The position numbers were made by a program, and so were the translations under genes. The notes beneath the pieces were generated by a model. It was not told the origin of the DNA. It was given only the letters and a program-made list of their open reading frames with translations, and made no database searches. A stretch of DNA of 64,000 bases from positions 62,001 through 126,000 of the forward strand of contig CANJIV010000003.1 of assembly GCA_947474595.1 (NCBI GenBank), read 5' to 3'. This document shows, one piece after another, positions 60,223 through 64,000 of this stretch; within the stretch, counting starts at the first letter, position 1; every line of letters begins with the position of its first letter. Origin of the DNA: Solirubrobacterales bacterium. GTDB lineage: Bacteria; Actinomycetota; Thermoleophilia; Solirubrobacterales; Solirubrobacteraceae.

Positions 60223-61236
60223 CTACCCGATCGCGACCATACGCTCAATCGGCAGCCGCGCCCGATCTGCAACCTGCTGGGCTACCTTGACCTCAAAGAC
60301 CCCGTCACGCAAGCCGTCGCGCAAGTTAGTCAACGTAATCATCTTCATGTAGCGGCAGCTCGCTGCCTCGTTGGCAGCGATGAACTCGGTGTCTGGTGCG
60401 GCCAGTGAAAGCGGGTAAAGCATCCCTGTCTCGGTCGCGACAATCACCGTTTCGCCAGGCTTTGCGTTGGCTGCATAGTCAAGCATTCCGCCGGTCGACA
60501 GCATGTGAACGCCCTCTGCGTCGACGTCTCCAGAAGCTACGTACTCCATAACGTTGGTCGTACACCCACATTCGGGGTGGATCAGGAAGTCGGCGCCGGG
60601 GTGCTCTCCACGGACGCGATCGATGTCAGCAGGACGAATCCCTGCATGCACGTGACACTCTCCGTCCCATACGTTTAGCCGTCGCCCCAGCTGCTTCTCG
60701 ACAAACGCGCCAAGAAACATGTCAGGCCCGAAGAGGATCTCGGTGTCGTCGCCGTGCTCGGCGTAGATGTGCTCTACAACCTTGACGGCGTTAGAGGAGG
60801 TCACGCAGTAGTCGGTCTCAGCCTTAACCTCGGCCGTGGTGTTGACATACATCACAGCCAGTGCGCCGGGGTGCTGCGCCTTCCATGCGCGTAGCTGATC
60901 GGCATTGATCGAATCCGCCAGCGAACATCCGGCGTCGGGATCAGGGATCAAGACCGTCTTGTCTGGGCAGAGAATTGATGCTGTCTCGGCCATAAAGTGC
61001 ACGCCACAAAAGGCGATCATGGATGCGTCGGTGGCCGCGGCCTCACGCGAGAGGCCTAGTGAATCGCCAACGAAATCAGCAACGTCTTGAACTTCGGGCA
61101 CCTGATAGTTGTGAGCGAGAATGACGGCGTCGCGCTCGGCAGCCAGCTCGCGGACCTCTTCGCTGAGTGCGGCGATATTCTCGAGCGTAAGCATCTGCCC
61201 GGGAGTGTCTTTGGGATTAATCATCGGCAGATCCAT
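60223..61236 (-). CDS. nadA: Quinolinate synthase
   Basis: Condenses iminoaspartate with dihydroxyacetone phosphate to quinolinate in NAD synthesis; it needs a [4Fe-4S] cluster. The 337-residue protein has the three-cysteine set in regions YCVTSSN, HPECGC and EAASCRYMKM, plus LAHNYQVPEVQDVADFVGDS near the N terminus and CGVHFMAETA. It follows nadC, their start/stop codons sharing base 61236. No nadB is in the window, so the iminoaspartate source is elsewhere. Confidence 0.95.
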   Translation of the reverse strand: MDLPMINPKDTPGQMLTLENIAALSEEVRELAAERDAVILAHNYQVPEVQDVADFVGDSLGLSREAAATDASMIAFCGVHFMAETASILCPDKTVLIPDPDAGCSLADSINADQLRAWKAQHPGALAVMYVNTTAEVKAETDYCVTSSNAVKVVEHIYAEHGDDTEILFGPDMFLGAFVEKQLGRRLNVWDGECHVHAGIRPADIDRVRGEHPGADFLIHPECGCTTNVMEYVASGDVDAEGVHMLSTGGMLDYAANAKPGETVIVATETGMLYPLSLAAPDTEFIAANEAASCRYMKMITLTNLRDGLRDGVFEVKVAQQVADRARLPIERMVAIG

Positions 61237-62066
61237 TAAATCGCCTCCATCCTGAACGATAGATCAAGCGCTGGCGCCGAGTGCGTCAGCGCGCCCAATG
61301 AGATGAACTCTACGCCGCTGCGAGCATGGGCCGCGATCGTCGCCACTGTGATGTTGCCACTAGCCTCCAGCACAGCGCGGCCAGCGACTCGCTCGACGAC
61401 CTCTCGTAGCTGAGATGGGTCCATATTGTCGAGCAAGAGATGGGTCGCGCCGGCCGCAAGCGCCTCGTCTACCTCGGAGACCGTTGTGCATTCGACCTCC
61501 AGATCTAAGGCTGGATAGGCAGCCCTTGCGCGCTCTATCGCTGGCGCGACTCCGCCGGCGATCGCGATGTGGTTGTCCTTAATCAAAATCGCGTCATAAA
61601 GTCCAACTCGATGGTTAACCGCCCCTCCAGCTAATACGGCCGCCTTCTGAAGTAGGCGCAGGCCGGGGATGGTTTTCCGCGTGTCGAGGATCTGAGCACT
61701 GGTTCCTTGAACCTCTCTGACCGCAAGCGCTGTCGCTGTCGCTACCCCTGAGAGCTGCTGGAGGAAGTTGAGCGCTGTCCGTTCGCCACTAAGCAGCCCA
61801 CGTGCGCTACCGGTCACGGCCAAGACGTCTCCCCCTTCGCGCCACTGGCCCTCCTGGCAAAGCACGTCGATCTCGCAGCCTGGGTCTAGCGCCGCAAAAA
61901 CTCGGGCAGCGAGATCGAGTCCATAGAGCACGCCGGGCGCCTTTTGGCTGATCGTGCCGGTTGCCCTGAGGCCCGCTGGGACGGTCGCTTGAGTGGTGAC
62001 ATCGCCGCTGCCAAGATCCTCGGCAAGCGCGCCTGCGATCAGCTCATCTACTCCAGGGATGTTCAC
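61236..62066 (-). CDS. nadC: Nicotinate-nucleotide pyrophosphorylase (quinolinate phosphoribosyltransferase)
   Basis: Converts quinolinate and PRPP to nicotinate mononucleotide. The 276-residue protein shows EDLGSGDVTTQATVP, ERTALNFLQQLSGVATAT, the PRPP-site DTRKTIPGLR, and LDLEVECTTVSE with DNMDPSQLREVV. It overlaps prfB by 4 bp and abuts nadA, so the three genes are translated in series. Confidence 0.96.
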   Translation of the reverse strand: MNIPGVDELIAGALAEDLGSGDVTTQATVPAGLRATGTISQKAPGVLYGLDLAARVFAALDPGCEIDVLCQEGQWREGGDVLAVTGSARGLLSGERTALNFLQQLSGVATATALAVREVQGTSAQILDTRKTIPGLRLLQKAAVLAGGAVNHRVGLYDAILIKDNHIAIAGGVAPAIERARAAYPALDLEVECTTVSEVDEALAAGATHLLLDNMDPSQLREVVERVAGRAVLEASGNITVATIAAHARSGVEFISLGALTHSAPALDLSFRMEAI

Positions 62067-63173
62067 GACGCCCCCTGCAGCAGGTAGGCGCGCACGAAAC
62101 CGTCGAGATCACCGTCCAGCACTCTGTTGATGTCGCCCATCTCGAAGTCGGTTCGGTGATCTTTTACCATCGTGTAGGGGTGCAGAACGTAGGAGCGAAT
62201 CTGGGATCCAAAGTTGACGTCTTGGGCCTCTCCGCGCTCTTTGGCGATCTCCTCGCGACGTCGGCGCTCTTCAGCCTCAATCAGCTTAGAGCGCAGCATC
62301 GCCATCGCCGTGGCTTTGTTGGAGGTCTGAGAGCGCTCGTTTTGGCACTGGACGACGATCCCGCTTGGCCTGTGCGTGATTCGCACGGCCGAGTCGGTCT
62401 TATTGACATGTTGTCCGCCAGCTCCGCTCGCTCGGTAGGTGTCGATCTGGAGGTCGTCGTCGAGGATCTCTAGGCCACCTTCGGCCGCGTCGACGACCGG
62501 GGATACCTCAACACCGGCGAAGCTAGTTTGGCGGCGGCTGGCGGCATCAAAGGGCGACAGCCGCACGAGGCGGTGCACTCCCTTCTCGGCGCAGTAGAGC
62601 CCATATGCGTTTTCGCCTTGAGCTCGGAAGGTGCCAGATTTGATCCCAGCCTCTTCTCCTTCGCTAGCCTCAAGCAGCTCGACGTTGAAGCCACGCTTTT
62701 CAGCCCAGCGCATCTCCATGCGTAGGACCATCTCGGCCCAATCCTGAGCGTCAGTACCACCGGCGCCAGCGTTGACGGTGACGAGCGCATCGCCTTGGTC
62801 ATATGGGCCAGAGAAGAGGCGCTCCTCCTCCAAGGCAGCCAGACGCTCTTCGGCTGAAGCGATCAGGGCCTGCACCTCCGCTTCGAGCTGCGGGTCCTCC
62901 TCGGCAATTTCAACCATCGCCTCGAGGTCCTCAACATCGGCCGCTAAGGCTGTGAACGTCTCTAATTTTCGCTTGGCGCGCGCATGCTCGGCACTGATGC
63001 GCGCGGCCTGCTCTTGGTTGTCCCAAAAGCCTGCCTCCCCCATGCTCGCTTCGAGCTCTGTTGTGCGCTGCGCTAGTGAAGCGGGGTCAAAGATAGTCCG
63101 CGAGCAGTGTTAGCTGATCGCGGATCGCCGCAAGACGCTGCGGCGTGGGCTCTTGAGTGGGCGATGCGGCCAT
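62063..63173 (-). CDS. prfB: Peptide chain release factor 2 with programmed +1 frameshift
   Basis: Terminates translation at UGA and UAA. The main frame from 63043 gives only 326 residues and lacks the N-terminal helices. Upstream, an ATG at 63173 opens a 28-codon frame (MAASPTQEPTPQRL...) that ends at a TGA (63089-63087) in the context CTT TGA C; a +1 shift there joins it to the main frame (DPASLAQRTTELEAS...) for 369 residues, the normal length. This is the classic autoregulatory site. RF2 marks are the SPF tripeptide in LSPFDAASRRQ and GAGGQHVNKTDS with GGQ. It follows secA and is followed by nadC. Confidence 0.95.
63087..63092 (-). promoter_or_regulatory. Programmed +1 frameshift site of prfB (CTT TGA)
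   Basis: On the minus strand the codons are TAT CTT TGA CCC; slippage of the CTT tRNA by one base reads GAC as aspartate. The in-frame UGA followed by C is the weak stop used in other bacteria so that low RF2 raises its own synthesis. A strong Shine-Dalgarno stimulator is not obvious; GCGGA a few bases upstream is the only candidate. Confidence 0.9.
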
Positions 63174-63203
63174 GTCGACGAGGCTATCTGACGCGGGGGC
63201 GCA

Positions 63204-64000
63204 CTAGGCCCCGTGACACTTCTTAAACTTCTTACCCGAGCCGCACCAGCAAGGATCGTTGCGACCGATCTGGTCGTTGTCATCGAGAACTCTTTGCTCC
63301 ACCGCTGGAAGCATCTCAACCATCTGAGCGAGTTCGTCGTCGTAGGCATCGCCGAGGTCTCCACCAGTCGCTCCACCGGCGCCAGCGGCCGCCATCGCTA
63401 GCGCGCTGGGCTGATCCATCCCTCCGCCGGAGTAAGAGACGTTGCCTGCTCGGGTCGAGCTCGCGCCCGCTGCATAGCCAGGAGTAGGCGTCACACCACC
63501 ATCGCCGTTCTCACCCTCTACTTCGACCTCGACGTTGTAGATCATGCGCGCGAAGTCGGCCCAAATTGAGTGCATGAGATCTTGGAAGAGCCCAAAGCCT
63601 TCGTTCTTGTAAGCCACGATCGGTTCGATCTGGGCAAAGCCGCGCAGGTGAATACCCTCGCGCAGGTAGTCCATGTCGTAGAGATGTTCGCGCCAGCGCT
63701 GGTCGATTATCTGGAGCAACAGATAACGCTCCAACGCCCGCATCAGCTCCTCGCCGAGCAGCTCTTCGCGCTGGTCGTAAAGAGTCATCGCATCGTCGGT
63801 GATCTGCTGGGAGAGCCCCTGTCGATCGAGGCCGTCGAGCTTGAGATCTTCGATGCCGATCCCGACTGGGAAGATCGAGTCCAAGGCGACAAAAAGGCCT
63901 GAGACGTCCCAATCCTCCAGGAAATCGCCTGGCGTGTATTCGTCCACCGTACGCTCCATCACGCCAGCGATCTCTACCCGCGCTTCGTCGCCGAGTTCGC
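63204..64000 (-). CDS. secA: Preprotein translocase ATPase SecA, C-terminal part (runs off the window)
   Basis: The last 265 or so residues of SecA; the reading frame continues past position 64000. Visible are the helical wing/scaffold segments, MRALERYLLLQIIDQRWREHL and MDYLREGIHLRGFAQ, then a Gly/Ala-rich linker and the zinc-binding C terminus CWCGSGKKFKKCHGA, which contacts SecB or the membrane. It is upstream of prfB by 30 bp, the common secA-prfB order. The ATPase motor lies outside the window. Confidence 0.95.
   Translation of the reverse strand, partial: ELGDEARVEIAGVMERTVDEYTPGDFLEDWDVSGLFVALDSIFPVGIGIEDLKLDGLDRQGLSQQITDDAMTLYDQREELLGEELMRALERYLLLQIIDQRWREHLYDMDYLREGIHLRGFAQIEPIVAYKNEGFGLFQDLMHSIWADFARMIYNVEVEVEGENGDGGVTPTPGYAAGASSTRAGNVSYSGGGMDQPSALAMAAAGAGGATGGDLGDAYDDELAQMVEMLPAVEQRVLDDNDQIGRNDPCWCGSGKKFKKCHGA

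Overview
The window looks like a chromosomal segment of a deep-branching, mid-to-high-GC actinobacterium. A Thermoleophilia/Solirubrobacterales-like bacterium is my best guess, and it is an inference, not a database result. Supporting signs are an InhA-type enoyl reductase, a mycobacterial-like type II fatty-acid operon containing an acyl-CoA carboxylase beta subunit, a resuscitation-promoting-factor-like protein under a c-di-AMP riboswitch, HemQ (the coproporphyrin heme route of Gram-positives), several likely leaderless genes, and the block secA-prfB / ftsE-ftsX-ctpA-rnr-smpB.

Layout. 0-6.8 kb: fatty-acid synthesis, with fabI on + facing a tightly overlapping minus-strand operon fabD-fabH-fabG-acpP-fabF-accD-tetR. 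6.9-12.4 kb: a ROK sugar kinase, an amt-glnK operon and a divergent type III glutamine synthetase. 12.4-16.9 kb: an Rpf-like lytic enzyme behind a c-di-AMP aptamer, and cobalamin-dependent methionine synthase. 17.2-23.7 kb: a three-gene minus-strand envelope operon of two paralogous polytopic proteins with a degenerate phosphatase-like ectodomain, followed by a glycosyltransferase-4/flippase-like fusion. 23.8-27.6 kb: HemQ, an A-type Fe-S carrier, BolA, a CGFS glutaredoxin, MtnA and a zinc alcohol dehydrogenase. 27.7-31.7 kb: tmRNA, tRNA-Thr(GGT), and a 3.4-kb island bounded by a perfect 49-bp repeat of the tRNA 3' half, holding an integrase remnant and a secreted penicillin-acylase-type hydrolase. 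31.9-38.6 kb: accessory secreted and membrane proteins, including a phospholipase-D-like protein with pentapeptide repeats. 38.7-43.8 kb: UppP, PurU, an MMPL transporter and a quinone oxidoreductase. 43.9-52.3 kb: cell-surface proteins (L,D-transpeptidase, a 1387-residue DUF11-repeat protein, an excalibur protein, a lipoprotein, a propeller-like secreted protein) and a nonsense-interrupted small gene. 52.4-64 kb: a nucleosidase, SmpB, RNase R, a carboxy-terminal protease, FtsX, FtsE, an M16 peptidase, NadA, NadC, RF2 with a programmed +1 frameshift, and the C-terminal part of SecA running off the end.

How the parts fit. Several genes share pathways: tmRNA, SmpB and RNase R (ribosome rescue); metH, mtnA and the MTA/SAH-nucleosidase-like gene (methionine and S-adenosylmethionine by-products); amt, glnK and glnN (nitrogen); Rpf, L,D-transpeptidase, UppP and FtsEX (wall growth). 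The observations most worth following are the tRNA-Thr att duplication with its cargo, a structured intergenic element found twice between convergent genes, the envelope operon of uncharacterised membrane proteins, and a PII protein lacking the modified tyrosine of its T-loop.
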